From Liolophura sinensis (taxonomy: Eukaryota > Mollusca > Polyplacophora > Chitonida > Chitonidae): a stretch of DNA of 64,000 bases. The DNA lies in NCBI RefSeq assembly GCF_032854445.1, contig NC_088306.1, positions 30,663,764 to 30,727,763 on the forward strand. Direction: 5' to 3'. Shown in pieces: positions 47,201 to 56,689 of the stretch. The notes under the pieces were generated by a model, which had not been told where the DNA came from, searched no databases, and worked only from the letters and a program-made list of their open reading frames with translations. Numbering within the stretch: the first letter of the stretch is position 1; each line of letters begins with the position of its first letter. The position numbers and the translations under genes were made by a program.

Positions 47201-50189
47201 CAGCAACTGTTCCTGTTAAGTTATGGGAAATATGGGCTGTCTCAGCAACTGTTCCTGTTAAGTTATGGGAAATATGGGCTGTCTCAGCAATTGTTCCTGT
47301 TAAGTTATGGGAAATATGGGCTGTTTCAGCAACTGTTCCTGTTAAGTTATGGGAAATATGGGCTGTCTCAGCAATTGTTCCTGTTAAAGAGATATGTGTA
47401 TTTATGTGATCAGTAAGCCATGAAAAACTTGATCAGAAAAAACCGGGCACGACTGGACGAAATAAAAAGGTGGATTTGCAATTTTATTCTTATTCCAATT
47501 TTGGTTATTTACTGTCCACGTGCCCATAAAACAAGTAAAACCGTTGCTGTTTAAAGACAAAAAGAGTGGGAAACAACTCACGATACACGCCATTTCTGCC
47601 CAACCCACGGAACTGCTGTTACAGAGAAGCCTTGTCTGAAGATACGATGATGTCTTTGTAATACTTCTGAAACATATAACATTATAATGTACATTCATTA
47701 TTTATTTCACCAGAAGTTCATTACCTAGAAGTATGCAACTTCCCTATTTTCTTCAATCTCAAACACACTATGTGCATATCTGCACAGCCATGTATATTTC
47801 TCTCTCTATTGCACAGCAAATGTTTGAGAAACGGCTGATGCATGGTGCAAGTAGATTTGAACAAAATTAAGACAACAGAGAGTTTTGTAAAAGGACAACA
47901 GCGTCTTTGATAATAATTGTTCTAGAGTTGCTTGGAAATATAAAAATAGTCAATCGGTTCTTAACAGCATAGTAACAATGATTAGCGAAATCAGAGTTTA
48001 TAAATATGGTATTTCTGTTTCAAGGTGTGCCCACTTCTTGCAGGAGCCATTTCCATTAGATTTCCCATGATTCAGTTTACAGTTTCCACCCAAGAGATTG
48101 ATTATCTTTCTCTACCAGCTGGCACGGGCTTCTACAGATGACGTAATATGTGTAATGTGCTGTGGAGACCAGCTATAGAGATATTGCACACTTCCAGGTA
48201 ATCAACTTCTGATTTTACTTAATAGTTGCTTAGCGCCACACAAGAAAACTCCTCCAACAAAAACACTTTTTACCTGCCTTAGTAGCGAGAGCCCTACGAG
48301 TCTCACCTAAACCTGTGTAAAACCGTGAGACTCCTGAAATGCCAATCTGAATTACTCGCTGAAGAGTCTCATTTTCACGGATGAAAATATGACTGGGGGA
48401 GCTTGATTGCAGGAGTTACCCACTGAGTTGGTATTCCCATTACTGCAAGCAAACACACTGCTACTCTGTTACATTCATGCTCACTGTGACACAATCGCAG
48501 TGTAAATGTACTGTTGCTTAGTGCAGTGTTGAGTGTACCGCTATAACCTCACTAACATTCTCCTTACAACACACGTGCCGCCCACTAACATTCTCCTTAC
48601 AACACACGTGCCGCCCACTAACATTCTCTTTACAACACACGTGCCGCTCTCTGTGCTCGCTTTTCATCAATGCCACCACTAGACAAGCTTGATATCTGGA
48701 GCTAGTGAGATGCACTATAGGCTTGTTTAGGTTTAGCCTCACTACTTGCCTACTTAAACAAATCTTTTTCACCAGAATTCAATACAATTGTTTCACGCAT
48801 GGGCTCCATTAAAAATACCTGTTCTTGGGAGTTCCGCATGGGGGCGTCATGCATACTAGAAGTTGGATTAAAACTCTGGCGGTGCTCGCCCTTAGTGCAT
48901 GAGCACTGGGCGAATGGAGCCTATAATGGAGGATATAACTTATATATGCGCAAGTGCATACACCTGCCTCAACGTTTAAATGATCAATTCAAAAATGTGG
49001 TAGGTCTTTGCAGAACGAAGATAGTCATTAAATCCACTAAAAAAACAGTGGCACATGCTGATTTCTGGTATAGACTGGGAAGAGATGTGTTTTTTCGTTC
49101 AGCCCTGCAAGTTTTAGTCAATTTCAGGCTAGTTATATACAGAAAACCTGATGAAGTGTTGTCTTTTCTCTCTTCAAAATCACGGTGTGCATGCTCGACG
49201 CATCGGGTACATCAAAAATCTGGATTGTATCTGATCCCACGGGCAGAAAACAATGCAGGTGTCTCATGATAGATGCAAGTTGGATCTGAAACCTTTAGAA
49301 TTACTTTTTCTCACTCGAATGACTGGGCGAATTGTTTCTTTTTTATTCTACATCCATGATGACTGATGAAATCATCATTAAAGTTTGCATTTAAGGCTGG
49401 TTGTTAGGCATATCATTTGGTGCGTGGATCCGAGATTTAAAAACATCTGACTCGCTATGACAGCCCAAAGTTATTTAGACGATGGAGAAGGGAATATTTC
49501 TGTGGATATCAACAACATTTCATCTCGGGAATGGCTTTACACCCGCAGGAGTGCCTCGCGGAAGGGGCCTACAGCAATTCTGAATTCAACTATGAGACAG
49601 GTAATAATTTAACTGAACTAGTTTGAATCATGTTGTACATACTGATACTTACGATAAGAGAATGCATGTGTGCAAAGTAGAAATACATTCTTTGTGTTTT
49701 CTGACATCATCTTTGCCTTATCACTGTGGCCCAAGTGACCGTGGAGTTGACTGTGATTTGTGTCAAATTTTGTTAGTGGTGGCAGGGATGTAAAGCTAAT
49801 GTAAGAGCGACGCGTATGCTATAACGGGAGCAGCCTTACAATACTTTAACTAGTGGTAGACAGGAGACTTTCAGCTTTGCTTTGTTGGTAGAGCGCATCA
49901 CTTGAGCTGCTAAGACCCGATTTCGAATTCCTGGTGTGACCCACGTCGTGAATTCCTTCAAGCTTCACAGGAATATGCCTCACTAACTTCTTTTTCTGTC
50001 AAGACTAATTCTAAAAACTGCAGATATTGTTAACTCAAAAGACAGCAGGTGAGATCAGTTAGTCAAAGTACATTCTGTGTTACCCATATGTTTCAAACAT
50101 CTTAGTGTCTAGGTACTCAAACGAACAAAATCCTTGATTCCCTTACCACATAGTAACAAGCCACGCTTCGCTGACATAACAGCCGCCAT
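41279..50189 (-). CDS. MRPL52: Mitochondrial large-subunit ribosomal protein mL52 (MRPL52), 5 exons
   Basis: A component of the mitochondrial 39S ribosomal subunit, made in the cytosol and imported. Coding exons on the minus strand, 5' to 3': 50189-50147, 47666-47582, 46184-46117, 41998-41934 and 41443-41279. All have GT/AG borders and matching phases, giving 141 aa (human MRPL52 is 123). Exons 1-2 encode a basic N-terminal presequence (MAAVMSAKRGLLLCEVLQRH...). The diagnostic block is YGPLTDLPDFSYLDGRPAP across exons 3-4, equivalent to human YGPLTELPDWSYADGRPAP. It is followed by KGQIRREKE and a long charged helix with the final tail FGKAVTSKPDHK. The short exons and long introns explain why no single reading frame reveals the gene. 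Introns 1-3 hold five tandem arrays and two SINE copies. It starts head to head with NOP10. Confidence 0.94.
42360..44490. repeat. 37-bp minisatellite, ~58 copies, in MRPL52 intron 3
   Basis: Unit: CCATGTGCATGGGGCTGTGG then TGACAACAAGCGGTTGA. There is a higher-order structure: a stretch of about 250 bases at 42561-42810 is repeated essentially without change 888 bases later (24 x 37) at about 43449-43698. Minus-strand frames up to 276 codons (His-Met-His-Met-Val-Asn...) run through it because all three frames of the reverse strand lack stops. I do not consider them genes. Confidence 0.96.
44505..44645 (+). mobile_element. SINE variant copy (MRPL52 intron 3)
   Basis: GAAGACCACTCATTCCCACCAATTTGGTGTGCACATCTGTAGAACATGTGGGAAGGTTTGTAG, ending in a diverged tail (CTTGAGAATGGCATTAATCAAACACCAA). 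Same subtype as 13005, 56470 and 58440. Lies directly between two minisatellites. Confidence 0.55.
44650..44922. repeat. 26-bp minisatellite, ~10 copies (MRPL52 intron 3)
   Basis: Unit ACAGGACAGTCTGTGTATTC then TCTAAC, with a GGCCGG variant in two copies. Confidence 0.95.
45775..45920 (+). mobile_element. SINE copy, 5'-truncated (MRPL52 intron 3)
   Basis: AGGTCTGCAGCAACCTGTGGATGGTCATGGCTCTCCCCGGGCTCTGCTTGGTTTTCTCTTGCATAATGCCAGCC followed by a tail ending TTCTTGGGTAAGATGTAAAACAGCAATCAAATAA. Diverged from the 58698 copy. Confidence 0.7.
46440..46930. repeat. ~40-bp minisatellite split by a SINE (MRPL52 intron 2)
   Basis: Units contain TTGAAAGGCAAGCACCTTAACATCTCATGGGCCCTAGTGA in several variants, some shortened (CTCGTGCCCTAG). 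The array is interrupted at 46724-46885 by a SINE and resumes afterwards. Confidence 0.88.
46724..46885 (-). mobile_element. SINE copy inside a minisatellite (MRPL52 intron 2)
   Basis: Minus-strand, 5'-truncated SINE. It begins (plus strand) with TATTTATTTATTT, then GGGTGTTTTATGCCATACTCAAGAATATTTCACTTGTACGACGGCGGCCAGC, and ends at CGTACGGCCAGAGAG. It is flanked by a 13-bp direct repeat, CATGGGCCCTAGT, at 46711-46723 and 46886-46898, consistent with a target-site duplication. The site is itself repetitive, so this is not fully decisive. Confidence 0.8.
47130..47390. repeat. 42-bp minisatellite, ~6 copies (MRPL52 intron 2)
   Basis: Unit AGTTATGGGAAATATGGGCT then GTCTCAGCAACTGTTCCTGTTA. Copies are nearly identical. 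Confidence 0.95.
48298..48333. repeat. 9-bp perfect hairpin (MRPL52 intron 1)
   Basis: GAGTCTCAC at 48298-48306 pairs exactly with GTGAGACTC at 48325-48333 across an 18-base loop. No role assigned. Confidence 0.5.
48545..48652. repeat. 33-bp repeat, 3 copies (MRPL52 intron 1)
   Basis: Three almost perfect copies of CACTAACATTCTCCTTACAA followed by CACACGTGCCGCC. Each copy carries a CACGTG E-box. Confidence 0.93.
49868..49945 (+). mobile_element. tRNA-like SINE head remnant (MRPL52 intron 1)
   Basis: GCTTTGTTGGTAGAGCGCATCACTTGAGCTGCTAAGACCC followed by a B-box-like TTTCGAATTCC has the layout of a tRNA-derived pol III promoter. It cannot close an acceptor stem, so it is not called as a tRNA gene. 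Confidence 0.4.
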
Positions 50190-50902
50190 ATTACTTGAAG
50201 TTCCAGCAGAAAACAAACCTGAGAATATATCGAAAATTACGGACTTGTCGCTTGACTGATTTGGCGAGTGTGCCCAAGAAAGCGGATATAACTCATACCC
50301 AAGGCTACATGATATTTGTACAGACTGTGCAATTATAATCCCTACCAAGGGAGTTTAAGTTGCAGAAGTTATCTGGATGCTTCAATGAAATTTTTTAACC
50401 AGCTTTATTGCAAGGATTCGTGATGGATATATTTTGATGAATAGTTTTAACTTATTTTTCATTTTCACTGAGGATACTTGTTTTTTCTTTACAACATTGA
50501 AAACATAAAGTACATGACCTAATTTTCAAAGGCATAAATTTATGATTCTAATAGACCAAAGAACAGGAAGAACACAACATTTTGACTTGAGAAAAAAAAA
50601 AGAGTACAAAATCACAAACAAAATACCCCGATCGCGAAGAAAAGTAATGCAATGGGACCACTGCTTTTTACAAATAATTTTGTGTTCAAACTGCTGAATG
50701 CTATATGATTTTAAGATTTTGATGAAACTTAATTTATACGCCACTAAGATTGAGATACAGTCCGTTGTCGTTTATTATTTATCCTGTTTGATAAGTTACA
50801 GTTTTGCCAGCACCGCAAACCGGAAGTTGTTAGAATTCACACGTGTTTGGCTCGTTTGTTTTATCTTGCCAGCGACATTCTTCCTGCAAAAATAACCCAA
50901 CG
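50190..50902. promoter_or_regulatory. Bidirectional promoter region MRPL52 / NOP10
   Basis: The 713 bases separate the two start codons of divergently transcribed genes. An ETS/GABP-type CCGGAAGT is at 50820-50827, about 75 bp upstream of the NOP10 start. No TATA box is obvious on either side, as expected for housekeeping genes. Whether both genes use one shared promoter or two adjacent ones cannot be read from sequence. Confidence 0.6.
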
Positions 50903-53900
50903 ATGTATCTCATGTATTATTTGAATGAAAATGGAGAGAGGGTTTACACCCTCAAGGTAAGAAAATGACACGTGTATTGTATTGTTTCAAGGATAATGCA
51001 CGCACCAAGCTGAGGATTGAGATTTCGTGAACAACATTTGCATATTTTGTTCGACCTCGATCTAAGGGTGGCTGATATATATTGATACGCGGGGACCGCT
51101 GGTCACCCTTAGCCCGAGAGCTATGTGGACCCGATTGCAGTATAGTGCTTACAAAGAGCTTCCTTCTTGTTCAATCCCGATGCATACGCGTTAGATTCGT
51201 CCAGAGCACATATAAAGTAAGTCAATTCTGAAAGCTGAAATATTTACGCACAATTTACCACAATCGCTATTTGCCTTTACTTCAACATTCAGTTGTAAAT
51301 TTTAACTGAAATCGAAAATAGGCTCATATTTAGCAGGTCGCCACGCACTGCCGTGTTTTTACAGTCTGGGTCAGCTAAGCATGCATGGACAGCAACGGTT
51401 GGCCCTTCCGTGAAATTGTGGAACGGATGCCGAAGGTAACCCCTCTTTTTCACTGCAAAGTTAATTTGACAGTTCCCACAAACTATGGGGTCTGTCATTC
51501 TGTTCCATAGTCCATGTTCCATAGTCAATTGCAAATTCGTGTCTCTGCAGTCAGATGGCTTTCTGTCTGTCAAAGCCGACAGCCAATTGATCAAAACATA
51601 GTGATGCCATGAAAGGTCAACCTCGCATACGCGGGAAGGAACAACCTGATTTATTATGTCACAATGTTGACACACGGCATGTGAGCACAAGTCACAGCTG
51701 TATTTATCTTGGATTTACTGATCCTAAAGGTTTCAGAATGTGGAAAAAATTGGCAGAGGAATAGAGAATGTCTTGGTGAACTTCCTTTATTGGAGTTTTG
51801 CCTGGTTAATACATTGATTGGTTCATTTTGCATCGAATTTTGTTGTGCAGAGTTTCTCCGCACTGTTGTTAAATACCACTATTTTAACCTGGAAGACTCC
51901 TTGGCTGTAATCTACGCCTAACCTCACATTAAAAGATCACTTGACTAGTGCAAATACACCTGAGTTTCTTGAGGAGTTGCTGGTAGACCTGCCAAGGATT
52001 TAACCTGAGTGTCTCATTCCTGGTATACAAAAATCCACAACATCCAAATAAAAAAGTTTCATTTGTGAATTTTTTAAATTTCCTGAGCTCTGTAGGGCTG
52101 TGATAACGTATACTATCGCAGTCCTGTCTTGTTCCATTCATAGATTCCAGCATCTGAGTTCATGGCGAAGAGCAAGAGGTGATAAATAACATGGAGCTAA
52201 ATTGGCGAAATGTTGATTTTTGCGGCAAACTACAGCTCATAGTAATACAGGCCATTTAAAGTATCATATTCGAAGGCTAGACACTTTCCGAGTACTTTTC
52301 CAGAAAGAATTTAATACCTCACAGCTATCATGTTTTGTGCTAAAATTTTCAATGCCTATCTAACTAGGGCTAAATTCGCTTTGTTTTCACCTCCAGTGCT
52401 TTAGGCAAATGACCATAGAGTGTGCTGATGATTGGCTCAGATCACCTATGACATCACTGCAAAATTATGAACAAGCCTATCTTGAACACCTCAAGACCTG
52501 GAAGACTTATTTTCGCTTTTTTTCAATATTTGGACAGCACCTGCATATTCACGGCTGGATTCTGTCCACCCCTGAAAGAAGCTTCATAAAATTTTGCAAA
52601 GCAGCCAATTACTAACATCCCCGGGCTGTCGATCATCCTGAAGGTAAATATCCATCCATGTTTCATCAAGTTCAACTTCTTGCTCACTTGAATTTCGCAA
52701 AAATGGCCACCCATCATATACACCATCCAGGTTCCTGGGCCACACATGTCTACCGTTCACAGTCACTAGGCCCGGGAAGCAGGGTAACCACCATATCCAG
52801 AATCCTAACAGATAGAAGACAGCGGCCAGGTTGAACATGATGAAATGTGGATGGATATTTACCTTTGGGATGATCAGCTGCTCAGGAATTTATCAGCCTG
52901 ATGCTCTAGAACAATAAGCATTGTAAAAGAGTAACTTGACAGGCTGGGAAGGCTAGCAGTCAACTAATTTCCAAAATTTTGTGATGCATCCTTCAGGGGT
53001 GAATGGGACACCTCTATACTGCTCGTGTTGTCCTCAATGTACTAATGCTGTCTGTACTCATAGACTTTGTAGCTAGTAATTCTAGAGAGGAATCCGATAG
53101 ACCCGCATAAACTTAAACTAGTAGAAATTTAGACAAGACAGGGCTGTGATAGTATGCCGCAATCGCAGCACTACAGAGATAGGCTGTGACTGCATACCGT
53201 AATCACAGCACTACAGTGCTAGGCTGTGATAGTATACCGTAATCACAGCACTACAGAGCTAGGCTGTGATAGTATACCGTAATCACAGCACTACAGAGCT
53301 AGGCTGTTACGGTATACCGTAATCACAGCACTACAGAGCTAGGCTGTGGTAGTATACCATAATCACAGAACTACAGAGCTAGGCTGTGATAGTATACGTA
53401 ATCGCAGCACTACAGTGCTAGGCTGTGATAATATACGAAATCACAGCACTACAGAGCTAGGCTGTGATAATATACCGTAATCACAGCACTACAGAGCTAG
53501 GCTGTGATAGTATACCGTAATCACAGCACTACAGAGCTAGGCTGTGATAGTATACTGTAATCACAGCACTACAGAGCTAGGCTGTGGTAGTATACCGTAA
53601 TCACAGCACTACAGAGCTAGGCTGTGATAGTATACCGTAATCACAGCTCTACAGAGCTAGGCTGTGATAGTGTACCGTAATCACAGCACTACAGTGCTAG
53701 GCTGTGATAGTATACCGTAATCACAGCACTACAGAGCTAGGCTGTGATAGTATACCATAATCACAGCAGTATAGAGCTAGGCTGTGATAATATACCGTAA
53801 TCACAGCACTACAGAGCTAGGCTGTTACGGTCTACCTTAATCACAGCACTACAGAGCTAGGCTGTGATGGTATGCGTAATCACAGTACTACAGAGCTAGG

Positions 53901-54831
53901 CTGTGATAGTATACCATAATCACAGCACTACAGAGCTAGGCTGTGATAGTATACTGTAATCACAGCACTAAAGAGCTAGGCTGTGATAGTATACCATAAT
54001 CACAGCACTACAGAGCTAGGCTGTGATAGTATGCGTAATCACAGTACTACAGAGCTAGGCTGTGATAGTATACCATAATCACAGCACTACAGAGCTAGGC
54101 TGTGATAGTATACTGTAATCACAGCACTACAGAGCTAGGCTGTTACGGTATACCGTAATCACAGCACTACAGAGCTAGGCTGTGGTAGTATACCATAATC
54201 ACAGAACTACAGAGCTAGGCTGTGATAGTATACGTAATCGCAGCACTACAGTGCTAGGCTGTGATAATATACGAAATCACAGCACTACAGAGCTAGGCTG
54301 TGATAATATACCGTAATCACAGCACTACAGAGCTAGGCTGTGATAGTATACCATAATCACAGCACTACAGAACTAGGCTGTGATAGTATACTGTAATCAC
54401 AGCACTAAAGAGCTAGGGTGTGATAGTATATGTAATTACAGCACTAAAGAGCTAGGGTGTGATAGTATATGTAATTACAGCACTACAGTGCTAGGCTGTG
54501 ATAGTATACTGTAATCACAGCACTACAGAACTAGCCGAGTTCATTGGTGTTGTGAAGTTACAATTGCTCTATAAATGATGTAGGCCTTGTAGAACTAGAA
54601 GATATCATGCTTTTAGCCTGAAGTCCTCTTTTTACATGGGTGGCAACGTGAGCACAGTTTGAGTTTTGCATCTCACTTTTGCATTTGCAGAAAGTTGATC
54701 CAGAAAGCAAGCCCACAGTGTCTGCTCACCCAGCCCGGTTTTCACCTGATGACAAGTTTTCGCGGCACCGAGTAACCATCAAAAAGCGTTTTGGAATTCT
54801 CCTTACACAACAGCCAAAACCAGTGTGGTAG
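50903..54831 (+). CDS. NOP10: H/ACA ribonucleoprotein subunit NOP10, 2 exons
   Basis: A small core protein of H/ACA snoRNPs and telomerase RNP, which guide rRNA pseudouridylation and stabilise telomerase RNA in the nucleolus and Cajal bodies. Exon 1 is 50903-50956 (18 codons, [18 protein letters not shown]), followed by a GTAAGA donor. Exon 2 is 54691-54831, preceded by TTTGCAG. The product is 64 aa, exactly the human length. Exon 2 carries the conserved [17 protein letters not shown] and ITIKKRF-like VTIKKRF blocks and ends [10 protein letters not shown]. The N-terminal four-cysteine zinc ribbon of archaeal Nop10 is absent, as in other eukaryotes. The single Cys of the human protein (QTCSAHPARF) is a Val here ([10 protein letters not shown]). 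The 3.7-kb phase-0 intron contains a 40-bp array and an opposite-strand cysteine-rich frame. Confidence 0.96.
51289..51708 (-). CDS. Opposite-strand cysteine-rich frame inside NOP10 intron (exon or remnant)
   Basis: Minus-strand frame of about 138 codons ending in a stop at 51289-51291. A possible acceptor (AAATACAG, then C-TGT) lies at its 5' end near 51700. It encodes [13 protein letters not shown], a treble-clef or B-box-like Cys/His spacing. This is followed by [20 protein letters not shown], then [20 protein letters not shown] and [10 protein letters not shown]. The composition is protein-like rather than random, and several Cys pairs suggest zinc binding. I do not recognise the family. 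It may be the last exon of a nested gene or a relic of a mobile element; no certain upstream exon was found. Confidence 0.4.
   Translation of the reverse strand, partial: DKYSCDLCSHAVCQHCDIINQVVPSRVCEVDLSWHHYVLINWLSALTDRKPSDCRDTNLQLTMEHGLWNRMTDPIVCGNCQINFAVKKRGYLRHPFHNFTEGPTVAVHACLADPDCKNTAVRGDLLNMSLFSISVKIYN
52549..53010. repeat. Imperfect inverted repeat, ~100-155-bp arms
   Basis: The segment at 52549-52660 (CACCCCTGAAAGAAGCTTCATAAAATTTTG ... GGTAAATATCCATCC) reappears as its reverse complement at 52849-53010 (GGATGGATATTTACC ... CAAAATTTTGTGATGCATCCTTCAGGGGTG). The right arm has an extra unrelated middle. The loop (52661-52848) holds a minus-strand frame starting at 52838 with a signal-peptide-like start ([19 protein letters not shown]) that continues into the left arm and ends at 52584. 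It could be the first exon of the nested minus-strand gene, but no supported splice joins them. Confidence 0.5.
53137..54533. repeat. 40-bp minisatellite with internal dyad, ~34 copies, in NOP10 intron
   Basis: Unit GCTAGGCTGTGATAGTATAC then CGTAATCACAGCACTACAGA. Each unit contains the quasi-palindrome GCTGTGAT ... ATCACAGC. A higher-order copy exists: the variant order starting GCTGTTACGG at about 53298 recurs at about 54134 over roughly 200 bases. An isolated unit in opposite orientation lies at 52085-52133; its reverse complement (CAAGACAGGACTGCGATAGTATACG) matches the first bases of the array. Confidence 0.95.
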
Positions 54832-55204
54832 ATGGAAAAAATAAGGGGAGAGAATCATCTACAAGCGTCTAAAACTGTTCTCAATCATGTACCATTTTGA
54901 AACATTTTTTCACTCTCTGTGGCCGAGTGAATTGTAGCAGTAATGTCTACAGCTTGTTGTCTGGCTAGTATCAGGGATAAGAACTCAAAGACTCAAGGAA
55001 CCCAGATTCTAGCCTCTGAAGGAAAGACTCTTCAGCAGTTGTGAACCACTGAAACAATGTATGCATATCGTATGTTGGTTGTCCAATTCACTGTTTAGAG
55101 GATTTTATGGTGATATCAGGGTCCACTTACGGGAATACAGACTTTTCACCAAATTGGCTGGTTTGGCTATACTGAATTATACGTTTGGCACATTTATACA
55201 AAGC
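54832..55204. other. 3' flank of NOP10
   Basis: Presumed 3' UTR start. No canonical AATAAA was recognised; AATAAG follows within 15 bases of the stop. No gene otherwise. Confidence 0.35.
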
Positions 55205-55830
55205 TTAAGCCCGAGGATCGTATCCCCAAGTCATATCTCCTGTCAGCCATTCTCCGTCTATTCTGCATCCTAGCCCCAAGTCGTATGTCCACTCAACCAT
55301 TCTCCGCCTATTCAGCATCCTATCCCCAAGTTGTATCTCCAGTCAGCCATTCTCCTCCTATTCAGCATCTTAGCCCCAAGTCGTATCTCCACTCAACCAT
55401 TCTCTGCCTATTCAGCATCCTAGCCCCAAGTCGTATCTCCAGTCAGCCATTCTCCGCCTATTCAGCATCCTATCCCCAAGTCGTATCTCCAGTCAGCCAT
55501 TCTCCATCTATTCAGCATCCTAGCTCCAAGTCGTATCTCCACTCAGCCATTCTCCGCCTATTCAGCATCCTAGCCCCAAGTCGTATCTCCAGTCAGCCAT
55601 TCTCCATCTATTCAACATCCTATCCGCAAGTCGTATCTCCACTCAGCCATTCTCCGCCTATTCAGCATCCTAGCCCCAAGTCATATCTCCAGTCAGCCAT
55701 TCGCCGTCTATTCAGCATCCTATCCCCAGATTATAAAGCCAGTCAGCCATTCGCCGTCTAACAGAATCCTGTCCCCAAATCACATCTCCAGTCAGCCATT
55801 CGGCATCTATTCTGTGTCCCCTATAAGGTG
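55205..55830. repeat. ~50-bp minisatellite, ~12 copies
   Basis: Unit CAGCCATTCTCCGCCTATTC, AGCATCCTAGCCCCAAGTCG, TATCTCCAGT. The 158-codon plus-strand frame that crosses it cycles through three reading frames of the repeat and is not a gene. Confidence 0.93.
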
Positions 55831-55964
55831 TATAGGTGTCAGTATACTAGTATAAGACACATAAATATATGGTTTGACCATGACTCATTAAACCATTGGT
55901 TATGAAGTAAATGTCTTCTTATTGAGTGATTCATGGAATGGGCAGTGTGTGAAGGAGTTTGTGG

Positions 55965-56460
55965 GGAGGGGGGTGGTTGTGAGAGGAGGGTTGATGTGGG
56001 AGTACGGTTTTTCTGGGGAGGAGTTGTGGGGAGTAGGGTTGTTGTGGGGAGTTGGGTTGTTGTGGGGAGTTGGGTTGTTGTGGGGAGGAGTTGTGGGGAG
56101 TAGGGTTGTTGGGGGGAGTTGTGGGGGAGTAGGGTTGTTGTGGGGAGTTGGGTTGTTGTGGGGAGGAGTTGTGGGGAGTAGGGTTGTTGTGGGGGAGAAG
56201 GGTTGTTGTGGGGAGTATGGTTGTTGGGGGGAGTTGTGGGGGAGTAGGGTTGTTGGGGGGAGTTGTGGTTGTGGGGAGTATGGTTGTTGGGGGGAGTTGT
56301 GGTTGTGGGAGTAGGGTTCTTTGAGTTGTGGTGATTAAGGTTGTTGTGGGGGTAGGGTTGTTGGGGTGACGTGGTTGTGGGGAGTAGGGTTGTTGTGGGG
56401 AGGAGGGTTGATGTGGGATGTAGGGTTGTTGTGGGGAGTAAGGTTGTTGTGGAGTTGAGT
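55965..56460 (+). repeat. G-rich tandem repeat, G-quadruplex prone
   Basis: Irregular units built on GTTGTGGGGAGTAGGG and GTTGGGGGGAGTTGTGG. Runs of three to six G recur every 5-10 bases over ~450 bases, so plus-strand single strands or transcripts could form many G-quadruplexes. The AGGGTTGTTG motif is only superficially telomere-like. Confidence 0.9.
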
Positions 56461-56464
56461 TGTA

Positions 56465-56640
56465 AGCTTGGTTAAGCAGTCTTAACCTCTGCTGAAGACC
56501 ACTTTACATGTATCTTCCAACCACATGGTGTGCCCATTTGTACCTCACATGTAGGCTGGTTCGTCAGTAACTTACCAAACTGAATGGTCGATGGTTTACC
56601 CCAAGCACTCTGGTTTCCCCTCATAAAAGTGTCCTCCATC
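56465..56640 (+). mobile_element. SINE variant copy
   Basis: GCTGAAGACCACTTTACATGTATCTTCCAACCACATGGTGTGCCCATTTGTACCTCACATGTAGGCTGGTTCGTCAGTAACTTACCAAACTGAATGG matches the copies at 13005, 44505 and 58440. It begins right at the end of the G-rich array. Confidence 0.6.
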
Positions 56641-56689
56641 AATGAGCGACAAATTCTCTAGAAAGACATTAAACAAATATGAAATAAGT

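Noticed and set aside
48799-49269. 156-codon plus-strand frame inside MRPL52 intron 1
   Set aside because: No similarity recognised, no supporting splice or promoter signal, and composition does not look protein-like.
56100-56300. Interstitial telomeric repeat (TAGGGTTG-like)
   Set aside because: The units are irregular GGGGAGTAGGGTTGTTG variants and not tandem TTAGGG.
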